Shown here: positions 57,190-64,000 of the stretch, one piece after another
Layout: each line of letters starts with the position of its first letter
Numbering within the stretch: the stretch's first letter is position 1
Assembly (NCBI GenBank): GCA_050953725.1
Contig: JBMNNB010000001.1
Location: 1,145,580 to 1,209,579, forward strand
DNA from: DTU053 sp012520115
GTDB taxonomy: Bacteria > Bacillota > Clostridia > Oscillospirales > Acutalibacteraceae
Reading direction: 5' to 3'
DNA length: 64,000 nucleotides
Program-made: the position numbers and the translations under genes
Notes under the pieces: model-generated
What the model saw: the letters and a program-made list of their open reading frames with translations, nothing else
Database searches by the model: none
Told to the model about the DNA's origin: nothing

Positions 57190-59799
57190 TTAAGAAAACA
57201 ATTTGTATCCAACGATCACTGCATCTTTAGGTTCAAAATAATCACTCATCAGACTACTAAGTCCGCTTGCTTTCCAAGTTTGGTCAAATGTAATATCTTT
57301 TGAATTACTCAAAACAATATAGGTTGTGCTTTTAGCTGCATTGTTCAATCTTCCTGTGATTTCCAAGCGGTATTTGTATGTGTACCCTTCGCAAGACCAA
57401 GTTCCGTCTGCCACCTTGTAGTGCAACTTTTGATACACAAATTCTTCATTATCATATTTTGCTTGAATATCGTGGACCGGCGTCACCTCATACAATTCCA
57501 AATGGTTAGGATAATGTATTGCAGTTTGGTCTTGTGAATGTGTTTCATTAAGTAATTCAATCCCATTATTCAAGTCAGCATCAAACTCAGTACAGTTTTT
57601 AATGAGCTCATCAGATACGGCAACGGTTACAAACCATCCAGCCATAGCAGTATCTACTGCTTCGGCGTTAGTTGTTTCTGCAATATGCACACAAAACGAT
57701 TTTTCATCATAACCAATGCTATGCACCTTAAAGCGATGGGTGCTATTGTTTGCACTTACATAAACTAAGATCAAACTATTATCTTCAAAAAATGCACTAT
57801 CATATTTAGCTGTTGCATTATTAAATGAAGGGACTTCGTCCCAACTGCCATCCATTGTAAATATACCACCAAATGTTTGCTTGAATTGTTCCAAATCATT
57901 CAAGGTATCAAATCTGTAGATAGGCAGGTGTTTAATGCTGCTGATAGCCATTTTGTCTTTGTTAAGTGATCCAAAATAAATTTCGCTTGCTTCTGCCCAA
58001 TTTGCATAAGATACTGTTGATTCAAAAGTTTGAACATTGCTTGAATCAGTACTGCCGACATTGGAAATTGAACTCTGTTCTACAAGTTTGATATCTACAT
58101 CGGTGGAAACCATTTGTAAACCATCCGGCACCTTCAAATAAATCTCAAACTCAGCCTTTGCAGTATCTCGGGAAACACACTCAAATACTATGGTACACTT
58201 GTGTACTTGAGTTTCATTATTATAAATCTCTAAGGTTACTTCGGATTGTTGTGGAATCTTTTCAATTACCGCTTCCTTTGGTGTCCAATATACGGTATTC
58301 TCGTTTTCAAAACGCATTTTAGTACCATATGGTTGCCCAGCGACATCAAGATTACAGAATTCTCCTCCTGTGCAGGTGGCTTCGATATGAGTGTAATCAA
58401 AATCGAATGAGAAGCCCCTGAAAGAATGTCCCGTAAAACTAAGCATTGGCTGATAAGTCCAAATGAGTTTTTCGTCGCCGGCAAAGTTGGCAATATCCTC
58501 GTAGATCTGTTTTGCCTTTTGTGGATTGATAACTCTGTAACTCAGTGTGGGCTTTACACCATCATTCACCCAAACTGATGAGAAATCAGAATTAAAGTGA
58601 ATATATAAACCTTTCAAATATGAGTAAATAGTAGGTTCAGTATCTTGCTTTGTTTGCAATACAAGTGTATGACTCGCATCTCTATCTTCACTTCGGTTCA
58701 GCGATACTTCTTTACGAGAGATTTTAATATTTGAAAGTTCTTCTAACAAATCTACGTTAATTGTGCTTATTGAATGATAAGTTTCTCCATCTGACACCCA
58801 AACCGCAACAGTTTCTTCTGAAATTGAGTTCAACGTTCTATTTTCGATATTCTTAAGTTTATCGGAAGTCGGATTTGTCAAGAAACATACAGCAACGGCA
58901 ACACTTGTAATAATAGCGACCACAATAATCCAAAACGCAGGTTTCTTATAATTTAGAACTGACCTCACTCTGTCTTTTACACCTACTTCACCGAAAGCAA
59001 GAGGACAAGCCGCAATCATACGGCGATTTACGCTACAGGTAAGTAATGCTTGAGAATAGTCCGCTTTCTGCTCGGTGTTCAATTCTTTTATAACCTTTTC
59101 ATCACAAGCAAGTTCAATATCACGACAAAGCAATATATAACCAAGCCACATCAGAGGATTAAACCAATGAAGCGTGAGAATAAGAAAACCAAACGGTTTC
59201 CACCAATGGTCTTTACGGCGGATATGTGCTTGCTCGTGTGCAATAACGTGGGACATATCCTGCTCATTCATACCAAAAGGCAGATATATCTTCGGCTTTA
59301 TAAGTCCAAGGACAAAAGGCGAAATAACGCTTTCGCTCTGAAAGATATTATCACGGAGCAATACCGCAGTGCCGATTTTTCTCTTTACTTTGAAATAGCT
59401 GATTGCGGTATATACGAGCATTACGGCGGTACCGACAACCCATACGACCGACAACACCGGAATTAATATTTGCAACGGATTTGCACTCGTTACAGGATCA
59501 GGAGCAAAAGACTCACTGATAACAGGATTTATCGTATTATTAAGAATTGGAATGCCGGAATTGATTTCAGGAGTGGCATCCATCATTATTTCCGGGCTGA
59601 TAGTTTCTGCGCTGGGTATCAAACTCATTACACTTTCAATCGTGAAAGAGCAAATCAGTCTGACAGCAACAATACCCCAAAGAAGCACAGTAATCCATTT
59701 TGGTGCTTTCTTGAGAAGCAAACGCAAAAGCAACACAGCAAGAACTATCCAGCTTGCCGATATGCTCATATTGACAATAGTTAAGAAGAACTCACTCAT
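57190..59799 (-). CDS. BlaR1/MecR1-type M56 sensor protease with a novel sensor domain
   Basis: 869 aa. Four membrane segments (about 10-30, 35-52, 110-135 and 280-300), zinc motif HEQAH (188-192), LVLGLIKPKIYLP-type FVLGLIKPKIYLP before it and the third ligand in ELACDEKVI. The C-terminal 560 residues are extracellular. They lack the SxxK/SxN/KTG motifs of the penicillin-binding domain of true BlaR1, so the signal is something else. Residues about 680-780 look like a PrcB-type domain. Start overlaps the blaI-like stop by 4 bp. Confidence 0.8.
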   Translation of the reverse strand: MSEFFLTIVNMSISASWIVLAVLLLRLLLKKAPKWITVLLWGIVAVRLICSFTIESVMSLIPSAETISPEIMMDATPEINSGIPILNNTINPVISESFAPDPVTSANPLQILIPVLSVVWVVGTAVMLVYTAISYFKVKRKIGTAVLLRDNIFQSESVISPFVLGLIKPKIYLPFGMNEQDMSHVIAHEQAHIRRKDHWWKPFGFLILTLHWFNPLMWLGYILLCRDIELACDEKVIKELNTEQKADYSQALLTCSVNRRMIAACPLAFGEVGVKDRVRSVLNYKKPAFWIIVVAIITSVAVAVCFLTNPTSDKLKNIENRTLNSISEETVAVWVSDGETYHSISTINVDLLEELSNIKISRKEVSLNRSEDRDASHTLVLQTKQDTEPTIYSYLKGLYIHFNSDFSSVWVNDGVKPTLSYRVINPQKAKQIYEDIANFAGDEKLIWTYQPMLSFTGHSFRGFSFDFDYTHIEATCTGGEFCNLDVAGQPYGTKMRFENENTVYWTPKEAVIEKIPQQSEVTLEIYNNETQVHKCTIVFECVSRDTAKAEFEIYLKVPDGLQMVSTDVDIKLVEQSSISNVGSTDSSNVQTFESTVSYANWAEASEIYFGSLNKDKMAISSIKHLPIYRFDTLNDLEQFKQTFGGIFTMDGSWDEVPSFNNATAKYDSAFFEDNSLILVYVSANNSTHRFKVHSIGYDEKSFCVHIAETTNAEAVDTAMAGWFVTVAVSDELIKNCTEFDADLNNGIELLNETHSQDQTAIHYPNHLELYEVTPVHDIQAKYDNEEFVYQKLHYKVADGTWSCEGYTYKYRLEITGRLNNAAKSTTYIVLSNSKDITFDQTWKASGLSSLMSDYFEPKDAVIVGYKLFS

Positions 59800-60167
59800 T
59801 TTGATTCTCCTTTCCTATAACGATCTATCATCTGCTGAACCGCATCAATCTCGGCATCGGAGATTTTTTGATGTTTCGTGAAAGCAGCAATAAACGCCGG
59901 CAAGGAACCCTCAAAGGTCTTTTCTACCATTTCATTTATCTCGGCTGCCTGTACTTGGTCTTTACTTACAAGTGAAGTGACAATCTTATTGTTGTTTTCC
60001 AAAATACCACGTTCGGAGAGCCGTTTGATAACCGTATAGGTGGTCGTAGGCTTCCATCCGAGTTGATCTTGGCACAGAGTTACTAATTCTGTAGTTCTTA
60101 CGGGTTCGTTCTCCCACAAAATCAGGCAAAAACGATATTCACTTTCAAACACTTTCGGTGTATTCAT
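59796..60167 (-). CDS. BlaI/MecI/CopY-family repressor
   Basis: 123 aa. Winged helix (YRFCLILWENEPVRTTELVTLCQDQLGWKPTTTYTVIKRLSERG) then the dimerisation helix region with EINEMVEKTFEGSLPAFIAAF. These repressors are cut by their M56 partner on signal. ATG 60167 has AAAAGGAGC 8 bp upstream; the upstream in-frame ATG at 60203 lies over the operator. The pair is autoregulated through two dyads. Confidence 0.9.
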   Translation of the reverse strand: MNTPKVFESEYRFCLILWENEPVRTTELVTLCQDQLGWKPTTTYTVIKRLSERGILENNNKIVTSLVSKDQVQAAEINEMVEKTFEGSLPAFIAAFTKHQKISDAEIDAVQQMIDRYRKGESK

Positions 60168-60183
60168 AGTAAACGCTCCTTTT

Positions 60184-60197
60184 TCTAATCTGTTAGA
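60184..60197. promoter_or_regulatory. BlaI-type operator 1
   Basis: TCTAA-tctg-TTAGA, just upstream of the start codon in the leader. Confidence 0.7.
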
Positions 60198-60207
60198 GGT
60201 CACTATT

Positions 60208-60236
60208 ATTCTAACGCATTAGAGAAGATTTGTCAA
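60208..60236 (-). promoter_or_regulatory. Promoter of the BlaI/BlaR1-like pair
   Basis: Minus strand TTGACA (60231-60236), 17 bp, TAGAAT (60208-60213). Confidence 0.75.
60210..60223. promoter_or_regulatory. BlaI-type operator 2
   Basis: TCTAA-cgca-TTAGA, second copy with centre 26 bp from the first and covering the -10 and spacer. Confidence 0.7.
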
Positions 60237-60303
60237 TATATTTTAGAAAAGTAACAAAAAATAGCGACAGAGAGAAGTAAATCTCCCTGCCGCCGTACAT
60301 CGG

Positions 60304-60681
60304 TTAGTTATAAATTATATCGTGATTCACGATTTCTGAGGCTCTGCTACGGATATTATTCATCCGAGCAACCCACTCCATTTGATTATCTGCTTTGAGT
60401 TTTTCGGTAACACCCTCACTCTCTGCCATCTGTTTTACAAGCCGAAAAAACATATCCTCAGCCTGCTTGTTTACATCGGCAAGGTGTCTGTTCAGCTCGC
60501 ATTTTGTGAGCAAGGTTGTATAAAAACCTTTGCGGTGCGCCTTGATATACCGCAAGCGCCGCTGTCCCCAAATGCCGACTACGATTTGTTCTTCGGCGGG
60601 TAATGCAAGGTCAGGCAGATAATAATCTCCCCGCAAGGTGTAGCTGATACCCGTTCTTTCGTCTGTGAAATGCTGTTTCAT
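60304..60681 (-). CDS. TnpV-like mobile-element protein
   Basis: 125 aa. The text ISYTLRGDYYLPDLALP and GIWGQRRLRYIKAHRKGFYTTLLTKCELNRHL is that of TnpV proteins found on Tn4451-type elements. Role unknown; it is thought to be accessory. It lies 9 bp after the relaxase gene. Confidence 0.8.
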   Translation of the reverse strand: MKQHFTDERTGISYTLRGDYYLPDLALPAEEQIVVGIWGQRRLRYIKAHRKGFYTTLLTKCELNRHLADVNKQAEDMFFRLVKQMAESEGVTEKLKADNQMEWVARMNNIRSRASEIVNHDIIYN

Positions 60682-60690
60682 TGTGTTGTC

Positions 60691-61944
60691 CTACCTTTCA
60701 TAATCTTTATTTTTTGAGCGTTTCCCACGCTCTTGGGTGTTTGTTTTGGGAGCAGGAATCGGCTTATATTCGATCTTCTTTTCCTGTTTTTTGAAGCGTT
60801 CAAGGATACCGTCTATAAACTCCTTAACGGCTTTCGGCGCCGCTTTCAGCGCTTCCAGATACGATCTGCATTTTTCTGTAAGCTCCGATAGAGCCTGCCG
60901 CAGTTGTGATACTTCCGATTGAAGCGACCATATTCGGCGTGATAAATATCGGTTTTCCTCTTGCAATTTCTTTGCTTCTGAGACCGCCGAATAGCTTCGT
61001 TTGGCAAGGGTGGTCAGCTTTTCATAATCATCTGCCGAAACGGTGTATTTGCCGGTGAGCGATTTTTTGCCTGAGCCGTCAATTTCTGCAAAGGTCATAA
61101 AAGCATTATGATTATCGTCATAACGCACTTGTTCGCTTGCGATCTGCTCGGAAAGTTCGGCCAACCGCCTTTGGTCTTGCCTGATTTTATATTCAAGCGA
61201 GGTCAGGTTTTCGGCGGTACTGCCACGATCTCCACGAACAAAACCTGTGAAGCCTGCGTCCTGCATATGCTTAAAAAATTTGTCCTGCAGAATACTGTAA
61301 GAAGCGTGATAAATCTGTTTCCCTTTGCTATTGAGGATGGGATTTCCATCTTCATCAACCGCCTTTTCGGACCGCCATTTCTTTGAATGGCTGACTTGGT
61401 GAATAACCTCTTTGACCTTTCCTACAAGCTCCGGATCTTTGCAACGCTTTGTCCAGCGCACCTCTTTATCCACCACCGGCAAAGCCATAATGTGCAGGTG
61501 GTAGTGGTAAATCGGTCTGCCGTATTTCTCGGTCATAGCCACGTTCAATTCATCAGCGTGCATAACAGCAGAGATAATATTGTCCTTCCCGTATATTTTT
61601 TCGGCAAAGTGGAACGCTTCTTCATAGAAGTGGCAAGCATATTCATAGCCGCCGTTCTGGTCGAAATAATCGGTATTTACATCCATAATCATTTCGTCAA
61701 AAACAGATGCATCGGGTTTCAGACCTTTTAGCGATACCGTTCCTGCGGCAATCAATTCCTCAAGATATTCGTTGTAGGTCAACTCACCGCAGCTCTTATA
61801 ACTCACGTTCATCGGAGTGCGAGATAGGTCAACATTCATATTTTCGTAGCTTTCATTTTTACGTTCGATGTGTCGCTCAAACTTGCCCACCGATGCTCTT
61901 GTGCGGGTTTCGACACGGGCGACACAAAAATTTTCTTTCGCCAT
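60691..61944 (-). CDS. mobV: MobV/Pre-type relaxase
   Basis: 417 aa. Nicks the oriT and pilots the strand during mobilisation. The N-terminus (FCVARVETRT...VGKFERHIERKNE) and the metal-binding YHYHLHIMALPV (HxH, about 155-166) are typical of the plasmid recombination (Mob/Pre) family. Residues about 255-380 are a long coiled coil (LEYKIRQDQRRLAELSEQI). The C-terminus is basic. The cognate oriT lies 60 bp upstream of the start. Confidence 0.85.
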   Translation of the reverse strand: MAKENFCVARVETRTRASVGKFERHIERKNESYENMNVDLSRTPMNVSYKSCGELTYNEYLEELIAAGTVSLKGLKPDASVFDEMIMDVNTDYFDQNGGYEYACHFYEEAFHFAEKIYGKDNIISAVMHADELNVAMTEKYGRPIYHYHLHIMALPVVDKEVRWTKRCKDPELVGKVKEVIHQVSHSKKWRSEKAVDEDGNPILNSKGKQIYHASYSILQDKFFKHMQDAGFTGFVRGDRGSTAENLTSLEYKIRQDQRRLAELSEQIASEQVRYDDNHNAFMTFAEIDGSGKKSLTGKYTVSADDYEKLTTLAKRSYSAVSEAKKLQEENRYLSRRIWSLQSEVSQLRQALSELTEKCRSYLEALKAAPKAVKEFIDGILERFKKQEKKIEYKPIPAPKTNTQERGKRSKNKDYER

Positions 61945-62003
61945 CCGTTCTCACTTCCTTTCTGTTGGCGAACTTACGGGAGCCGCTGTTACACAACTTT
62001 TTC

Positions 62004-62030
62004 AAAGTGTGTAACCCACTATGACACTTT
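62004..62030 (-). other. oriT of the MobV type
   Basis: In minus sense AAAGTGT-CATAGTGGGTTAC-ACACTTT: a 7-bp inverted repeat around TAGTGGGTTA. MobV origins such as that of pMV158 have the same plan (TAGTGTG/TTA inside an AAAGTAT/ATACTTT repeat), with the nick between G and T. The remainder of 61945-62228 holds GC-rich hairpins (GGGGCA-TTG-CCCC type). Confidence 0.65.
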
Positions 62031-62182
62031 CAGCACTTCGGCTGTAAAGATGTCGTGGGCTCTCCGAGGGGGTGTGGGGCATTGCCCCGTTGTCTGCGGA
62101 CAACACCCCAGCAGAGCCGCCCTTTGAAAAGGGCACCCTGCACCCCGCCTAAACTTCGTATTGGCATACCTGCCGAAAAAGA

Positions 62183-62221
62183 ACATTGCAAGATTGCGAA
62201 AGTCCCGCACCTTTGCAATGT
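62183..62221. repeat. Inverted repeat after the RepA-like gene
   Basis: ACATTGCAA (62183-62191) and TTGCAATGT (62213-62221), perfect 9-bp arms, with a further GTTGCAAC next to it. No T-tract; perhaps an iteron-like or regulatory element. Confidence 0.35.
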
Positions 62222-62228
62222 TGCAACC

Positions 62229-63203
62229 TTACAGGTCGCTGTACTCTTTTGCTTCGGGTAGTAGCCAATACCATTGACTGCCTTCCTTCACAGACCGCAC
62301 GTTCAGCGTTTTCTTTGCTTCATCAAGCACCCGTTTGGAGATACCCATACTCTTTGCTTTTTGCAGCAAGGTCTGTTGCGGATACCTTCCGTCGGATAGG
62401 CAGTCAACGATAAGGCTTTCAGCCATATCGGATTTCTTCTCACGGCTGATACCGCTGAGTAGATCGTCGATAGAAATATCATAGTAGCCGAGCCATAGGA
62501 AACCGTTGGCTTCACTCAGCTCAAAAGCGATGGGTTTACCCTCCGGTGCGAGGGACGATTTTTGATGCGCCGCCACTCGTATCTCAGGCTTGTCCTTTAC
62601 TCTGCCGACAACAAGCACACTTCTCGCCGTTGCTTGAAAGTCCACCGAGCCAAGACCTCTGTAATTGGATTTGTTGCCCTGCGCCTTATTCAAGTGCCCT
62701 ACAAGGATAATCGCACAACTATATTTCTCAGCGATCCTGCCGAGCTGAGAGAGAATGGTACGGACTTCGTTTGCTCGGTTCATATCCACCCTTGCGCCGA
62801 TATAGGCTTGCATCGGATCTAAGATAATTACCCGTGCGCCTGTTTCCGCAATCGCCTTTTCCACTCTCTCATCAAGCATCGTCAGCGCCGCTTCTGACTC
62901 GTCAATCACCTTGATTTGTGAGCAGTCTGCATCACCGGCAAGAAGTCGGGGTTTGATGGTATCACCAAGTCCATCCTCTGCGGTTTGATATATTACCTTG
63001 ATCGGCTCACGCTCGGTGTCGTCGCAGGGGAGTTTTGCTCCCCTTGACAACAAAGCCGCCAATCGCAGTATGAGCGTCGTTTTACCTTCGCCGCCGTCGC
63101 CGTGAATAATGGTCAATTTCCCGAACGGGATATAGGGATACCACAGCCATTCCACTTCTTCGACGACAACTTCATCCATACTGATGATTTTTAATTCCGC
63201 CAT
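62229..63203 (-). CDS. RepA-like AAA ATPase (RecA-fold helicase family)
   Basis: 324 aa. Walker A HGDGGEGKTTLILRL (about residues 34-48), Walker B VIILDPMQAYIG and GLGSVDFQATARSVL. This is the AAA_25/RSF1010 RepA-like group on mobile elements, usually hexameric helicases for element replication. AAAGGAGG 8 bp before the ATG lies inside the end of the 47-aa gene, so the two are coupled. Confidence 0.8.
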   Translation of the reverse strand: MAELKIISMDEVVVEEVEWLWYPYIPFGKLTIIHGDGGEGKTTLILRLAALLSRGAKLPCDDTEREPIKVIYQTAEDGLGDTIKPRLLAGDADCSQIKVIDESEAALTMLDERVEKAIAETGARVIILDPMQAYIGARVDMNRANEVRTILSQLGRIAEKYSCAIILVGHLNKAQGNKSNYRGLGSVDFQATARSVLVVGRVKDKPEIRVAAHQKSSLAPEGKPIAFELSEANGFLWLGYYDISIDDLLSGISREKKSDMAESLIVDCLSDGRYPQQTLLQKAKSMGISKRVLDEAKKTLNVRSVKEGSQWYWLLPEAKEYSDL

Positions 63204-63208
63204 AGGCG

Positions 63209-63352
63209 TTACCTCCTTTTTAAAATTTGCTCAAAATTATTGAAATTGGAGGAGCTTTCGGTTATAATATGTGCAGTATATTTTTCAGAAGGCTGTTCCG
63301 TATCTGCGCCAACAGATACGTCGGGAACAGTCTTTTCGGTTTTATAAGCCAT
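63209..63352 (-). CDS. 47-aa mobile-element protein
   Basis: Reads MAYKTEKTVPDVSVGADTEQ...NFEQILKRR. GGAG is 7 bp before the ATG and the gene fills the gap between the MobC-like and RepA-like genes, 4 bp after the former. Its last codons AAA AGG AGG are the ribosome site of the next gene. Acidic middle, basic end. Not recognised; probably a small regulator or a coupling peptide. Confidence 0.6.
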   Translation of the reverse strand: MAYKTEKTVPDVSVGADTEQPSEKYTAHIITESSSNFNNFEQILKRR

Positions 63353-63356
63353 CCTT

Positions 63357-63674
63357 TCACTCCTTCATTCCGTATAGTGTGGTGTTGATTTGCTCAATGC
63401 GGTCGAGCAGATCATCGTGAACTCCGACACCGTCCTCGATGCGTTTCAGTTCATCGAGGACGGCAGCGAGTTCATTGCGGAGAGCCTTATACACCCTCGG
63501 ATTGCCTACCACCGTGATTTCCTGCTGCAAGGCACGGGCGCAAAGATAATCTTGTTTTGTGAGTCCCGATAATCTGACGTTGCTATCCAAAATATCGGCC
63601 TCCTGCGGTGACATTCTGAAAGCGATTGATTTGCTTCTCCAACGGTTGTGACGGTCAAGATTTTTAGCTGACAT
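63357..63674 (-). CDS. MobC-like plasmid mobilisation protein
   Basis: 105 aa. RSKSIAFRMSPQEADILDSNVRLSGLTKQDYLCARAL is the ribbon-helix-helix DNA-binding pattern of MobC accessory proteins; the C-terminal half is helical. It helps to open oriT for the relaxase. ATG 63674 overlaps the integrase 3' end by 11 bp; longer starts would lie deeper in the integrase gene. Confidence 0.75.
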   Translation of the reverse strand: MSAKNLDRHNRWRSKSIAFRMSPQEADILDSNVRLSGLTKQDYLCARALQQEITVVGNPRVYKALRNELAAVLDELKRIEDGVGVHDDLLDRIEQINTTLYGMKE

Positions 63675-64000
63675 TTTCAATATCCATCCTTTCATATTCA
63701 AGTTTCTTTGCCATTTCCGTCTGCTTGGACGGGAATAGGTGTGCATAACGGTAAGTGATTTCAATGCTTTCGTGACCTACTCGGTCAGCGATTGCCACCG
63801 CAGAAAATCCCATATCAATGAGCAGGGAAATATGGCTGTGTCGCAAGTCGTGAATGCGGATACGCTTCACCCCTGCGGCTCTTGAGCCACGATCCATTTC
63901 ACGGTGCAGATAGTTCTTTGAAATCGGGAAAATACGGTCTTTCTTTTTATAACCGTACAGCATACCGATATAATCCTGCATTTCCTCACAGAGAAACTGC
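63664..64000 (-). CDS. Tyrosine site-specific integrase, C-terminal part (cut by the window edge)
   Basis: About 112 residues are visible and the frame stays open to base 64000. The catalytic residues HxxR in RIHDLRHSHISLL, the His of VGHESIEITYRYAH and the Tyr of that segment are present. The phage-type integrase would recombine the guaA 3' end. The N-terminal arm-binding and core-binding domains lie off the right edge. Confidence 0.9.
   Translation of the reverse strand, partial: QFLCEEMQDYIGMLYGYKKKDRIFPISKNYLHREMDRGSRAAGVKRIRIHDLRHSHISLLIDMGFSAVAIADRVGHESIEITYRYAHLFPSKQTEMAKKLEYERMDIENVS

Larger units (their letters stand above)
56924..64000. mobile_element. guaA-integrated mobilizable element (left part; right end outside the window)
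   Basis: Starts at a 14-bp guaA 3'-end copy and contains tyrosine integrase, MobC-like, RepA-like, MobV relaxase with oriT, TnpV and a BlaR1/BlaI cargo pair. No conjugation machinery (T4SS) is seen in this part, so it is probably an IME mobilised by a helper. The cargo end is clearly more AT-rich than the chromosome to the left. Confidence 0.7.

Noticed and set aside
57190..59799. True beta-lactam sensor BlaR1
   Set aside because: The outer domain lacks the active-site motifs of the penicillin-binding domain.
1..64000. tRNA, rRNA and CRISPR arrays
   Set aside because: None seen: no cloverleaf with a GTTCRA arm in the intergenic regions that I examined, no rRNA-like stretch and no regularly spaced repeats.

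Overview
The window looks like the chromosome of an anaerobic, endospore-forming Clostridia bacterium, probably a gut member of the Oscillospiraceae/Ruminococcaceae type. The reasons are a complete spoIIA operon (SpoIIAA, SpoIIAB, sigma-F), a flavo-diiron protein and a glycyl-radical enzyme (both oxygen-avoiding), acetate kinase, a dockerin-bearing secreted protein, several intracellular glycosidases (GH2, GH4, GH29) and Gram-positive regulation (CtsR box, LexA boxes, HPr with a Ser46-type site). Non-AUG starts are frequent (TTG for ackA, GH2, the HD protein and probably the flavo-diiron protein; possibly ATA for tmcAL). The lineage is inferred from gene content; there is no rRNA in the window.

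Layout. Bases 1-260 hold the leftward promoter and CtsR operator of a heat-shock gene lying off the left edge. 261-3817 is a minus-strand operon dnaD-dnaC-rsmA-tmk. 4239-6296 has a 69-aa orphan gene with a consensus promoter, ackA and a cupin. 6428-9953 is an operon: degenerate GNAT, DJ-1 protein, fthC, mltG. 10144-15396 (minus) holds a frameshifted GLUG/Big2 surface protein, an SOS-boxed small membrane protein, a HAD phosphatase, uvrC and ptsH. 15596-22034 (minus) holds a polysaccharide deacetylase, an esterase, tmcAL, an MFS/GPH sugar symporter and a cohesin-like/dockerin protein. 22184-27451 (plus) holds cca, GH2 and spoIIAA-spoIIAB-sigF. 27503-33227 (minus) is a run of GlpA-like dehydrogenase, FAD oxidoreductase, DUF1667, GH29 and flavo-diiron protein. 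33621-40531 (minus) has a secreted protein and then an activase / glycyl-radical enzyme / FGGY kinase / mannose-6-P isomerase operon. 40768-46327 (minus) holds DUF3006, a ComEC-like MBL protein, ftsK/spoIIIE, uppP and tepA. 46582-56688 holds a pseudo-hydrolase, GH4, an HD protein, RidA, TcdA, MetY with a cysteine-codon leader peptide, a membrane protein, a DNRLRE-like protein, a small beta protein and a putative TIM-barrel glycosidase.

From about 56924 to the right edge lies a lower-GC integrated mobilizable element. Its left end is a 14-bp copy of the guaA 3' end (the classic att core for guaA-targeting integrases), next to what looks like the displaced guaA terminator. Its cargo is a BlaR1/BlaI-type sensor-repressor pair with clear operators. 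Its backbone is TnpV, a MobV relaxase with a recognisable oriT, a RepA-like ATPase, a 47-aa protein, a MobC-like protein and a tyrosine integrase cut by the window edge.

The observations most likely to be new are: (1) a 22-codon Cys-containing leader peptide before metY with two 9-bp stems that could place metY initiation under cysteine-dependent ribosome stalling; (2) a four-gene glycyl-radical carbohydrate operon whose enzyme has an atypical glycyl loop (RIHGT) and a CxE active-site motif; (3) a LexA-flanked small membrane protein; and (4) a tmcAL gene whose family-conserved start position is an ATA codon behind a strong Shine-Dalgarno.
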